64,000 nucleotides of DNA, from contig NC_049989.1 in assembly GCF_000003815.2 (NCBI RefSeq), positions 4,300,524 through 4,364,523 of the forward strand, in the 5' to 3' direction. Under the pieces are notes generated by a model. It searched no databases, was not told the origin of the DNA, and saw only the letters and a list, made by a program, of their open reading frames with translations. Source of the DNA: Branchiostoma floridae. Taxonomy: Eukaryota; Chordata; Leptocardii; Amphioxiformes; Branchiostomatidae. The position numbers and the translations under genes are program-made. Below are positions 48,055 to 59,929 of this stretch, piece after piece (position 1 is the stretch's first letter; every line of letters begins with the position of its first letter).

Positions 48055-50493
48055 AGCATTACATGGGAAACAGTTGAACTTTGACATGAAGGAAGTGCTG
48101 TGAACCAGTGCAAGGATTTGCTGAGGCCCAGGCTGTACTGTTATCAGCTATGTTGAATAGCTGGTAATGTGTTAGGCTGTTTGCCCTACTGAGGGCTTAA
48201 TTGGGCCTGTGTTTGTCTTGGGGAGATGCTATCTGGGCGCTTGTCAGTCAGACAGCTCCCACCTGCACTGTGCACTGTGCTGACTACAGGATGTGCCAGC
48301 AGTCGCTCTGAACTGTAGATAACCAAGAAGTGGATGTCCAAAACTGTCATTGCGGTAGAGTCACATTGGGAATATCTGCAAGAGGTACAAGTGGCACCGG
48401 GGTGAAGCTTTACAGGGAGAAAGTGTTGCGTTTGTACCTGGTGCTGTAGGGAGGAGAGTCAGTCTCAAGTGACCTAGAACAGGTAATCCTCCTGCTTGTA
48501 TAGAAAGATTTGACTGCTATTTTTGTTGTGTCCCTTAGCAGTTGTGCACTGACAACATGAACTGCTGTGACATTATGTTGAATCTGAAGAATGGGGCAAG
48601 AAAAAGTGGAAAATCCACCTGCTTTCGTACAATGACTCCCGAGGGACCTGCTATCACTAGTTTACCCAGGGGAACAGGAATGTGAGGATATTTGGAAATG
48701 TCTGCCTGCCTGCACACATTGAGAGGAGAGGCAGCTGTCAAAGTAACCCTGACATTCCTAGGGATATGAAGGCCTCCGAATCATGTTGAGTGCCCCTCCT
48801 GACATATTGCAACAACATTAACCATAGACATGACAACAACAGATTCGGAGGCACGTCCCCATAGCATTGGGCGGTGGTGCGGCGATACTGCCGATTTGTA
48901 GACTAGGCTTGGTGCATGAACACAACAGCTTAGTTCCCATGTACAGAGCATGTTTAACATTCCGCAGTACAGGGTATCCACTTCTGCCCATGTGAAGCCT
49001 GAATGTGTAGGATTAACCCAATGATCTGGTAAGCTTTAGGGGAACAAATGTCATGCAGCTGGGGTGTAACCTCGGTGACCCCCATGACTTGTGGAGGGAA
49101 AAGGTCACTCGGGTCAAACATGGCCGCTGCTTCCAGTAGGGTGAAGTAACTAAGCGAGCACACCAGAGGACAAGCATGTTCTAAATACTACTGGTGAGTC
49201 AAAGCTATACTAATGTATTTTGTCTCTATCAGACGGAAACATTTAATTCTTTTAGAAGTCATGCAGGTAAAACAGGTAAGAGAGAAACTTCAGGTACTTT
49301 TTGCTCTATGTACGTGTACCTGGATAACTGGTATCAAATTCGAAAGATACTTGTCTTGCAAAAGGGACTGCCAGAGTGTGGATTGAAGTTTCACAACTGT
49401 TGTAAATGTACGACATTGTAACTGAATCTTCTAGCAGGTCCTGTTGTGTGAAGAGGTGGGTAGATTTACTTGCCTGGCACTTGACCATGATGTAGGGTGA
49501 AGGCCCAGAATGTTAACCACGTCTGCGTGATAGATTTACCACATGCTCAGCTGGTAGCAGTGAATAATGCTGACTGACATGTGCTATAAATTGAAGGAGG
49601 AAAAATGCTGGTCAGCATATGTATATTGATCCTTGGCACATCTGTGAAAAACAGGGTGAAGGTCGCAAGATTTGTATTTCAACATTTCCGTAAAAATGCA
49701 AAATGTTTTCTCTGCAGCCTCTTGTCAAGCTACATGCAATTACATTGCCCTATAGAATTGTATGTGAGTAAAAAGAAGACCCTACTACATCTAGTATGCA
49801 GTATCTACTTGGTTTTGGACCAGGTCAATAATATGTAAGGCTCACTCTATAGACTAGTAATGTGTGTGAGTAAAAGATATTTATCATATTTACAATAACA
49901 GCCAATATCCAACCTAAGCTCTGATTCCTCTATTGAAAAAAGGCCACCTTAAATTTTAATAGCCGTGATATATTTTTTTTTGTATAGACTACTTACTGTC
50001 CATCCATATGTCTTCTCCATTACAACAGAGCTATTCTAGTTTCACAGTTTATGATCAAAACACTTGTCTCTGCAATCTAACACTTCTTCTGTATTCCCAG
50101 GCTGTTGGCACAAGTAGTGAATAGCTATATTTACATGTTGTACACTTGTTTCTTGGATTGACCCTATGCCCCAGTCCTGTGAGATATGTTCACTAGGAGC
50201 AGCTGGTAAAACATGAGAAAGGTTACTGTGCAGGGGATATGTCACATCTGAAGGAAAGGGGATACTGGCTCTGCCTTGTACTAGCTAGTTCTATAGGGAA
50301 GCATAACTGTTGGGCAGGCCTGGTGGGAAAATGCTTCATGTGACTGTTCATGACCTAGAAATTTGAAAGTACAGCATTGGTAATAGGCTTGCTTTGTCAC
50401 ACATTATAATCTAATACAGAACAGGATTTTCGTAGGATTTTCGGGATAATGCTGGTGAAATTAAACTGTGGTGATTTCCATGCGTGAATTTCT

Positions 50494-50985
50494 GTGATAG
50501 TGTTCTGGAACTTGGAAAGGATATGGGAAAGCTACGTCTGTTTTGCGATAGTACATTGGAACTAATAGTGGAGGACAGGTGAAAGTTATGTATGTTTGTG
50601 ATAGTGCACTGGAACTTGGAAAGGAGGACATTGGAAAGCTACTGTATGTTTGTCAAAAAGCAGTTACTCAAGCAACTGGATATGATTTTGGAAATAGTGA
50701 CACTGAGGAAAGGTGGTGGATACCATCTAAACTGTCTGACCGTTTCCAAAATCATATCCAGTTGCTTGTCAATGAGTAACTGCTTTTTGGCATATCTTAT
50801 TACCTGGATGTCTAGCCTACATGGACATTCCGTATGTATGTTTGTGCTGTTGCACTGGAAGTTGGGAAGCACGACATGCGAAAGCTATGTACATGTATGT
50901 ATGTCTGTACCGGTGTGCTGGAAAGGATGACATGGTAAAACTATCTATGTATGTCTGTGGAAAGCACGACATAGCAAAGCTGTGG
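50494..50985 (+). repeat. Decayed ~50-60-bp tandem array interrupted by a fold-back element
   Basis: Units starting GTGATAGTGTTCTGGAACTT (50494), GCGATAGTACATTGGAACT (50545) and GTGATAGTGCACTGGAACTT (50598) have a period of 51-56 bp and end GAAAGCTA..GTATGTTTGT. After an interruption (50654 to about 50843) further units follow: GTGCTGTTGCACTGGAAGTT (50844), GTACCGGTGTGCTGG (50907) and a shortened one at 50957. It is an old minisatellite. The interruption corresponds to the inverted-repeat element listed next. Confidence 0.7.
50654..50789. mobile_element. Fold-back (MITE-like) element, copy 2, inserted in a tandem array
   Basis: CAAAAAGCAGTTACTCAAGC onward (50654-50694) is the reverse complement of 50743-50789 over about 41 bp with no mismatch I can find, apart from a 5-bp insertion (TCAAT) in the right arm. 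The stem-side sequence GTCTGACCGTTTCCAAAATC lines up with the fold-back at 2142-2226, so this is the same family, and this copy is better preserved. It sits between units of the surrounding tandem array. Exact insertion ends are uncertain because about 50 bp of unassigned sequence follows on the right. Confidence 0.68.
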
Positions 50986-51325
50986 CAGTGTCAGCTTAGC
51001 AGCATGAGGAATGTGTGTAGGATCAGGTAGGTTAACACACCTGTCTTATCAGGGCATTTCTGGAGTCCAACCAGGCAGTTCCTCATACATGTACCTTTGG
51101 CAGTAATTGATGGATTGTGGGAAGAGGAGGGAAGGAAGGGTCAGTGGGGGGCTGGGACCATCTGTCACTCAGGCTAGGAACCCTTCTGTCCCATGCTATG
51201 TTACATCATTTACAGTAAACATTGGTGGTAGACTACTGGGAGCAGGTTGAAGGATTTTGCTCAGGATAGATGCAGGAAAGAGAGTTGTACAGAATTTAAG
51301 AAAATTTGGAAACTTTATTCCACCC

Positions 51326-51359
51326 ATTAGCTACCTACATTAAAATGTAGGTAGCTAAT
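51326..51359. repeat. Perfect inverted repeat, 16-bp arms, 2-bp spacer
   Basis: ATTAGCTACCTACATT at 51326-51341, AA, then AATGTAGGTAGCTAAT at 51344-51359. A near-perfect cruciform-forming palindrome. No transposon body is visible around it. Confidence 0.9.
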
Positions 51360-54300
51360 CTTCCTGGATTGTTACAAACAAGACGTGCAAACGACATAAA
51401 ATATTAAGGATATGAATGAAGAGAGTCAGACTGAAGCATCGTGCTGGTGGGAGATGTATAAACACAATAGGAACGTGTAGTATGAAAGGCAGAACAGAAA
51501 GTGACAAGTGTAACCCGGTTGGCTTGGTCATGGAGAGCAAGTCCAATAGGACTAATTAGGCTTTCCACACTTGATCTTGGCATTGGCATAGGGCCAGGCT
51601 GAAAGGGACACAACACAGCCATGTTTTGGTGTGCTAAATTTGCATCTAAGTTCAAATCAGAATATGAGCAGAAATACAAACCTGTAACTTGTGTAATAAA
51701 GTCTGCCCAAAATCATGATTTAGTATTTACCATTGTAAGAAATGGTTTTTCAATAGGATTGATCAATCCTGATCAATCCCCATGATTGACATAGAGACAG
51801 AATAATGATGTCAAGCTTGACCACCAAAGGGTTAGGAGGGTCAGAGGTCATGGTACTGAGACACACAGATGAGAACCTGGCATGTGGCAAATATGGTGGC
51901 AAATTAGAGGTTTGGGTTGGTTGGCAAAGGTTAGGATACTGCTGTGACTGTGACTTACCTAAACCCTCTGGAGATCTGTGCTAGAATTGGATTAGTTACC
52001 ACCTAGGAACATTGAAAGGCCCCCTTTTCCTGTAGCCATGCCGCAACAGCTTTCAACAAGTAAATTTTTGCAGCAACAACCTGTGGTAATCATGCGGTCA
52101 TGGCATTTAAAGACAGGCAGGAGGAAGTTCTAGGCTAGCGCACCGTGAAGTTGGGAAATCGCAGGCTTGATAGAGGACAAAAGCTGTAAAGGTCGGCCGG
52201 CATATCACGAGCATCAGGAGAGGGGAGATGGAATAGAGCAATAGGATGATGCCATGGTCATGGTCATAATGGTGCAGTTCCCTTGCTGCACGATCCATGA
52301 AAGTACCCTGTTAAACCCATTAAAGCAGGCTGTTAAATCAGACTGATAGGAGGGAGGCCTGCAGGACACGGTGGATTTTACAGCAGCACAACATGGCCAC
52401 AGAGCGGATTACAGTCAACCAGAGTTCAATGGTGGGTCCAATCAATGTGTTTCATCCCTAGAGCAGTTCCTTCTTGCATGGTGGAGGCAGAAACTGTTCT
52501 TGTCAGTGCATTTCACCATAGGAAGGAAGTTGGCAATTAGACATGGAAGCGAGGCCATTTAGATCTCCTGCAGCTCAAGTCAGGCATGGGGTGAAGTAGA
52601 TATTTTACAGTCTACTAGTAAAATGTCTCGCTTCCTGGACAAGGAAGATGAAGAAAAAAATTGTTTTACTTCCTGCTCTCCTTCATGTGTTGTGGAGTTG
52701 TTGTTTTTTGGCCCAATGTGGATAATTAAACAAAATGAAGTTATATCACGTATTGTTACAGATTTCACCTGGGAAAGAAAGATGTCTGAATCATACTTAT
52801 GTGCAAATTGGTGCGTTGTAAAACATGTCAGTATGTATATATTTATGTGTACACTACAGGACGGTTTATTTGATGTGGTATATGGATTTACTTCAATCAC
52901 ACGCCCAGAGAAGCTGTAGAAGCTTGCATTTTCTTAGAACCGTGTCCAGGTCTGAGTTCTGCCCTTGAGAAACCATAGGAGACCAGGCATGACATTGAAA
53001 AGCTCTAAAGGCCAATTGAGGGCAAGTCCTGAAGGCTAGGTGTGAAATCCCTAATGTCTCGCTTAATTTGAGGGCTGGCAGGTGGAAAAGGATGAATTAG
53101 CTACAGTGAGTTGTTGGACTCCCCCTCAGGAAAGGGAGGTTGATTGAGGTTAAGATTTCACAAATGGCATGAAATCTCCACTCTGTGACCTGTAAACTGT
53201 AAAATTTGGGCCCATTGGTGTCGCTAATCCATAATGACTTCATGATGCGATAAGCAGAAGTGTCCTTTGCAAAATGTTAAAGACTGCACCGTCAGCAGGA
53301 ATGTCCATAACTTTTGTTGAGAACTAGTGAAACATGGTCATATTCATAAAGGGTGAACGTATTCAGATGATTTGTCACTACACAGCCATTTATCATTTTG
53401 TATCTAGGATATATAAATTTGGCAACAGGGTAGGTGCCTTTCATTCTATTCAGACAAAATGACATTTCCATTTCGGTCTGCAAAGATAATAAAAAAACTT
53501 CTCTGCTGAAAAATCCCCAGGTCCCCCTCTGCTTGCATCAACCTTTCGTCACTCCTCTAAGAGGAACATCTGTAAGCTGTCTTTGGTACATGCCCATTTC
53601 AACCGCCTTTCAACAACCCCAGGAAAACATCTTCATGACATCATAAGGGCCAGAGTTCATTGCCAGAAGGGAGAACAGAAAGGGTCTGCTTAGTGTAATC
53701 TTTCCTTCATAGCTGCTCTCCTGTGTGACATCCCAATGTTAGAGTCAGGGATTTGGGAGGCCTCCTTGACATCATCAGGTCTTACAGGTTAGCTTTGATC
53801 TGGCATGGTGGAAGGGAGAGGCAGACACAATGCCATCATTCTCCAGGGGCTTACCATAATCTGTGGCGACACACCAAATCACCAAATAAAGTGCAAGCAG
53901 GGATGAAATGAGGTTGCCTGGAGTTGGAGAGTCTTAGGGAGGATTTGGGTCTGGACTCATTTCATGGGATCCCTAAGAGGTAAGATCACAATTTCACAGC
54001 TTGTAGAGCTGATTTCAAGAGGAAAGGATTCGGCCTGTAGTTGTTTTCCTGGACTGATAAAGCTGATGATCGCCACTCGTACCTTGAAGGGGTGATTTTA
54101 TGTGAACAAGGCTTTTCCGTGATCCGCAGAGACGATGTAAATCTCCATGGAAAGTGCTGCGGGGGATGAGCGGACGCCGGGGAACGGCTTTGAAAATGGT
54201 AAAGGGATTGGAAGGGGAATCATTTCGTGGCGTCTTTAAGAACTTAGCTTTGCAAAGCTTGCCCATAATGGCGGCGCTGATGTCAGAAAAGATAGTTTGA

Positions 54301-54633
54301 GCTCCAGAGTTATGGAGTCAAGAAGTGAAGAGGGATTTTCCAACAGTAATTTCATGTCGGCGGTAAGAACTTGATTTGAGGCCAGTGGAAATGGCTGTGG
54401 GATTGATGTCATCAAGCACATTTAGGAATGAATCTGAATCTTTGATAGATGAAGGGATTTGAGCTGAGCTGGACAAATCATGGACCAAGTCATTTATGGT
54501 GAGCACAAAGTATTTGTGGAATAAGAAGACTGGGAATCAGCTCGTGATGAGTGTTCTTGTTGCAGAACAGGAAATGAAAGCGATAATGCACAGCATCACT
54601 CACTGTGTGGTTGGTTGGTAGTGTAACAGTGGG

Positions 54634-54655
54634 GTTCAAGTACCGCCTACCGTCC
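54634..54655 (+). repeat. Left flanking direct repeat of SINE
   Basis: GTTCAAGTACCGCCTACC followed by GTCC. It recurs with a single change at 54913-54934 and brackets the SINE, as expected for a long target-site duplication. Confidence 0.8.
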
Positions 54656-54912
54656 TTGCCAAGGAGCTCTGAGCTTTTGTGGCGACAGCGGTAGCGTGCT
54701 TGCTTTTGGGAGCTTGGCTGCCTGGGTTCGGCGCGACAGGTCGTGGGTTCGAATCCCGAGAGCGAGCTTGGGAAAAACTGTTCTACTCGCCTCTTGCGTT
54801 TCACTGGTTCCCATGCCGACCCTGTGATTGACAGGCTGGAGATGTGCCCGCCCACAGGGATATCGAACTCGGAAATTCGGGGACGAATCTTGAAAAGAAA
54901 AGGGGGAGTAGT
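54656..54912 (+). mobile_element. tRNA-derived SINE
   Basis: The 5' part is tRNA-like: an A-box-like TGGCGACAGCGG starts at 54680, and a perfect B-box GGTTCGAATCC at 54746-54756 gives a T-stem with three GC pairs. A non-tRNA body follows (CTGTTCTACTCGCC, GACAGGCTGGAGATG, TATCGAACTCGGAAATTC) and an A-rich end (TTGAAAAGAAAAGGGGGAG). It is flanked by 22-bp direct repeats with one mismatch, so the insertion is fairly young. The complement produces the 206-codon antisense frame at 54490-55110, which I do not regard as a gene. Confidence 0.7.
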
Positions 54913-54934
54913 GTTCAAGTACCGCCTACCATCC
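54913..54934 (+). repeat. Right flanking direct repeat of SINE
   Basis: GTTCAAGTACCGCCTACC followed by ATCC. Partner of 54634-54655. Confidence 0.8.
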
Positions 54935-55668
54935 ATAGATGTAGAAGAGGACTGAAGAGGTGATTGTTGACAGAAGTCTGTGCTAAACATGTCACAAATG
55001 AGCAGGTGATCAGGTTTTATTTGTTCTGTCATAAAGGTGTTGTTTATTGTTAAACATTTCAATAAAATGTAACTCGCAATCTGCAGGCTGGCAGCAACAC
55101 ATGTTGACAAATGATGCTCTGGATTGAAAAGTGTGAAATAAAGAAAGGGTCACACTTCATGAACATGAAATATGTAATTTTCTCTGCACTCCTTTGGGAT
55201 CCGCTGACCTTTTTTCATCCAAATCCCTGTGATTTTCCGGCCTGCCATAGCTACGATATGAATCCCGCCGTAATATTCCCGTGCTTAAATGTTATCCCTG
55301 GATAAAATAGGACGGCACACCCCAATGTGTATCAACTCACCGCCTAAAGTTCACCAACTGGTAGGCGTTTAGGTCAATAGTTGCTGTATGATGAATTCTT
55401 GAGATATGCTCCTTCAAAAAAGGTTCAGTAACACATTGTAGGGTATTTGCCAGCTACAATGGTCTGTATATCATGATATCCATATATCATAAGTCAAAAC
55501 TACTGTAGGTAGTCCTTTATAGTGTCTGTGAAAAAAATGTTTGCGGATCACAGTACCAAGACCCTGGGCGATCAACAGCCATTGTATACCCAGTATTCTG
55601 ACATATCACCCACCTTCTGATCAGTCCAAATCGCCCTAACCCCCTGGGTTAGGTGGACAGGTCTCCAT

Positions 55669-55886
55669 TGATAAGGGGAAAATACAATTTTTGATGCGCA
55701 TTGTGGGTCCTGTGAGCCAGAGAAGTAGATAAGGCAGGCTGAGTGTTGTTTCTGACCAGTTGGATGACCTTACACCTGAAGGGCATTAATCATCTGTCTG
55801 TGGCTCCCAGCATCTGATAAGGGAGCTGACATTTTGACATTCTCTTTGGATTCCCAAGGCTGTGCACATCAACAGCTTAGATAAGG
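55669..55886. promoter_or_regulatory. Cluster of WGATAAGG sites
   Basis: TGATAAGG at about 55669, AGATAAGG at 55727, TGATAAGG at 55815 and AGATAAGG at 55879, all in the same orientation and all with the GG extension, within about 215 bp. It is the only enhancer-like hint in the repeat-rich half. It could also be chance. Confidence 0.28.
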
Positions 55887-55963
55887 AAATGAAAAGACTT
55901 GGAAGGGGCCAGGCAGGATCAGTTGGGCTGGACAGGGCAGTAAATCTGCGGTAGGCTGGGTGG

Positions 55964-56330
55964 GTAGAGCACATTTATAGTGATCGTGTGATACAAGGAG
56001 GGGGAACCACAGTGTCATCTTATAGTAGAGCACATTTATAGTGATGTAGTGATACAAGGCGAAGGAACTACAGTGTCATCCTATAGTAGAGCACATTTAT
56101 AGTGATCTGGTGATACAAGGAGGGGGAACCACAGTGTCATCTTATAGTAGAGCACATTTATAGTGATGTAGTGATACAAGGCGAGGGAACTACAGTGTCA
56201 TCTTATAGTAGAGCACATTTATAGTGATGTAGTGATACAAGGCGAGGGAACTACAGTGTCATCCTATAGTAGAGCACATTTATAGTGATGTGGTGATACA
56301 AGGAGAGGGAACCACAGTGTCATCCTGTAG
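55964..56330 (+). repeat. Six-copy 61-bp tandem array
   Basis: Units start GTAGAGCACATTTATAGTGA at 55964, 56025, 56086, 56147, 56208 and 56269, each exactly 61 bp apart. Two subtypes are visible: one with AGGGGGAACCAC and one with GCGA(A/G)GGAACTAC. The order is A-B-A-B-B-A', consistent with duplication of a 122-bp dimer. Unit identity is about 90%. No frame is conserved. No hallmark of CRISPR: units are contiguous, with no variable spacers. Confidence 0.95.
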
Positions 56331-59300
56331 TGTCGTTATATTGGGACTGTGCAAGGCAAGGTAGGTGGTCATGTTTTTGCTATATTAGATTTGTCATTAT
56401 CTTGAGTTCAATCAAAACTTCATGAGACTTTTGGGCTTTTACCTTTTCAATGTTGGTAATTGTATAACAATGTACCAGTTGAGAGCAAACAGATGCAAAA
56501 GTAACATTTGAGGTAGTAGTTTTCAAACTGTGATCATGACAAATGATGTAGCAGGGCCTTAGATACAATTAACGTTTGCTGTGTAATTGCAAATTGTCCG
56601 TCTAGTGTGCACAACAATGCTGTTTGAAAGTGTTCTGACTGGCCCAAGAAGGTAGAGCTGATGATTTATCAAACCAGTAACTGCATCGTGAAGTAGACAG
56701 CACTTTTTTTGTAACTTCAAGTTTACAGAAGAAGTTATTACTTCAGGTGCACATTAACGCACACTGAGGGAATCCCCTGTATTCCTCCTAATCTTCGTAG
56801 ACCATTGAATGTTATCAAAATTTCAACACAGCTGAAATATCGAAAATGAGATTTTGGCGGATCCATCAAGAGCGGGGCAAAGGACAGTGAACAGCGGCTC
56901 AAGATGCTCATTTTGCCATGATAGGCAGATGAGATGTTGGACCCAGTGGGTAATAAAAGATAATGTAGAATCTCGGTGTGGTAAATGTGTGGATTGCTGG
57001 AGGGCAGGTGTGACGCTTTTGTACAGGGGTGAGAGGAAGGTCAGGGTTTTCTGTGTTTGACGCAGAACTGCAGCAAAGCGTACCTAATGTACCAAAAGGA
57101 CTAGGAGAACATTGTCTTTACCATAAGGAATAGATAAATATTTTAAATAATATATCTTGATGACTCCTGAGGATATGTACATTTGGGTTTGAAATATGAC
57201 GCTGCAAGTGTTCTTATTTTCATGTAAGGTCATCATGCTGCTTTCTTTGAGAATTGTCCATAACGGAAATATAGGCGGATAAAAATGTAGTTGTGGCCGA
57301 AAGTGAACTATTTGTGAAAGCAAGCCACTGATGCGAGTAACGAGATTTGGGTAGGAGAGAAGATGAGAACTTCTCTATCTCTATGGGTGATAACTTTGCC
57401 ACAAAATTGCAAACATATCCAAATCCCCTCCCACTAAACCGGGTCTCACTTTATCATCCGTGGGCAAAGGTCACTAGAAGATGGTTTGAGGAGTTGAAAG
57501 GTGGAGATAAACCCGGATATTGCAGTAGTCCTGATGGACAGGCTGAGACCCCGCTGTACTGAAGGGTTTTGACACATGTAAAGCTGGGTTCCACCTGATA
57601 AGAAAGTGATTCCCCCTGGGGCCCATTTCCCAACTGCAGAGATAACCTGGTCCTGATGGGATCATGGGGCGGCTTCTTCCCAGGGTGAGAGATTTGACCC
57701 TTCCAAAGTTCCTGCAGATGAAACTTTTGAACAAATAGAGGATTGGCGCTGTGGTTGGAAGGTCCCTGAATGGTATATTAGACTTTTTAGAGCCTCGTCT
57801 TGGTTGTGGCTAGGGGGAATTCATAGCATTTTTATAAGGTATATTGCCAAACTGTATTCAGGAAAAACAAGCAAAGTATGATATGGCTTTTGGATGGATT
57901 GATAAAGAGAAGTTTATTCAAGTTATTGTTCAAACAAATTGTTTTCAATTATAGAAATGAAGCACTAAGAAAACCATACACATGTACAATGTATGTCAAC
58001 CAATTCAACATGGCCCTCCACTTTCAAATCGCCTTTCAAAAACTGTGATGTCTTGATAGATCAGCAAGTGCGGTGCCAGACAGACAGTTTGTTTCTGTTC
58101 CAAATGGAGACGATGATGGGTACTTGATTGGATGTGTCCCCTGAGTTGGCCTGGAACATCACAATCTACCTGTGGATGATGACTTTTGATTCAGATGGCT
58201 GCACTTGATACTCTGGGAGTTGGCGCAAAGGCTGCATGGCCACCTAGGTGCCCTAAAGTTAGCATGATGAAAGACATACCACTGCCCTGTGTCGTCCTGG
58301 GCTTTTGCCTGCTGATTAGATCAGCAAAAAGGCTCTGGCAGGTGGGTGTATCAGGCCTCTGGTGCCCAGGAGAGTTTACCAAGTATTAAAAGAGTCACAA
58401 AGTCACTGTGTGGGATACCTTATCATTGTCAATTGCTCCCATATGTCAACTCCTAGTGCTGAGGCGTCAGGGCAGATAAAAGTGAACTGCTCTCCTGTGC
58501 CCTGGTACTGCTGATTTGATCAGTGCTAAGGACCTGATGGGAGGCCGTAAAGCAGTTGTCTTACTCTGGAGAGGTTAGCGAGGATTGGATGAGGCATTAA
58601 GTACAAAGTGGTAAGTTTTTTTACTGCAAATCAGGTTGTTAAATTTGGTGTATTTGGCAGAAGATTAATGATTGAAATTATGAGATGTAGGAGGATACTT
58701 TACAGGGTTTGAGGTTTAATTGTGAGAGTGAGACAGTGTCGAGAATATTCCTGGTGAGGTACATGTATCTGTATGGGTCATCGATGAACTTGAAGTAGAT
58801 TAATGTTACAGGCACATTGACACATTCTACTCTTCCCGTAATAGGGCCATTTCCCTTCAAAAAGACTCAGGTGCTTGAATTGTTTATATTTACTATTAAC
58901 TGAATATATATTATTTTTATCATCTGAACTTGTTTGCTTTGTCTAGACGAATCAGTGTCTTTTCTTTCATTTATGTGAACATAGCAGAACGGTTTCAATA
59001 TTTCACGAACATGTTAAAGGCCACTCATTGAAAACTAAATGCATTTGTTGATGGTGTTGTTGGGATGTGTTTGATTATATCGCCTTGATTGTATTACATT
59101 TAGTGCCCTCAGTGGTACCCAGGATGTAATCTTCGTCCGGTAATTCTTTTTGGAAGTGTCCCACTGATCCCGATGTCAAGGAGTCAGCAGATGAGATGAC
59201 ATCAGCCAGGCATTGTGACTGCGTCGGGTCACAGGTATCTGATTAGACCAGCTGAGAAGTTATGACAGGGAGTGCTTGTAACAGGTTCTGACACTGCAGA

Positions 59301-59797
59301 ATATTTATGAGATGGCTCTGCATGTTCTAGTGAGTTCTTAGATAAGAGTGTTTTCTCTGAAAAGATTCACGTCACCAGCAATGTTTCATGCAGTTTTGCT
59401 GAGATAGTTTATGATGACTAAAGAGATACCTTTTTCGAGGTTTTAATAGCATGGTAACTTTGTAGTAGTGAGATGAAGTTGAGGTTAGTCTGAACAAGGT
59501 AATATTACTTATGGCAGGGGTATACTTGGGATGCCAACAGGGTTATGACAAAGGAGTTTGAAAGTAGTGTGGTTGTAGAGGAATATAATGAAATGTAGTC
59601 ATGAACATATCTATCATAAATAGTAGTATAGGTGCCCTAGACCTAAAAAAAGGATCTTGAGCCTAGAAAATTGCAGCCCAATTTTCAGCACCTTGGACAG
59701 TTACCTTCTGAGAGAAGTTAAAAGAAACCTCTCTCCAATACCAGCAATAATGAAAGTTTATGTAAACACAGCCATGACGTGGGTTATGTTATTTAGA

Positions 59798-59851
59798 TTA
59801 TAGTATTCAGTGTCATACATTCAGCTTAAAGCCTTCTAACTAGGCAAACTA
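59798..59851 (+). repeat. Direct repeat, copy 1 (~53 bp)
   Basis: TTATAGTATTCAGTGTCATA through CTTCTAACTAGGCAAACTA is repeated at 59876-59929 with several substitutions, start-to-start 78 bp. Confidence 0.8.
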
Positions 59852-59875
59852 GGCCTGAGCCGATTTTCAAGGGTT

Positions 59876-59929
59876 TTATAGTATTCAATGTCATACATTC
59901 AACTTTAAGCCTTCTAACTGGGCAGACTA
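59876..59929 (+). repeat. Direct repeat, copy 2 (~54 bp)
   Basis: Partner of 59798-59851. Part of a small local duplication with no coding content. Confidence 0.8.

Noticed and set aside
54490-55110. 206-codon minus-strand frame, the longest in the window
   Set aside because: Its sequence is mostly the complement of the SINE and its flanking repeats, including the inverted tRNA-like head.
55964-56330. CRISPR-like repeat array
   Set aside because: Units are contiguous 61-bp tandem copies with no unique spacers, and the DNA is eukaryotic.
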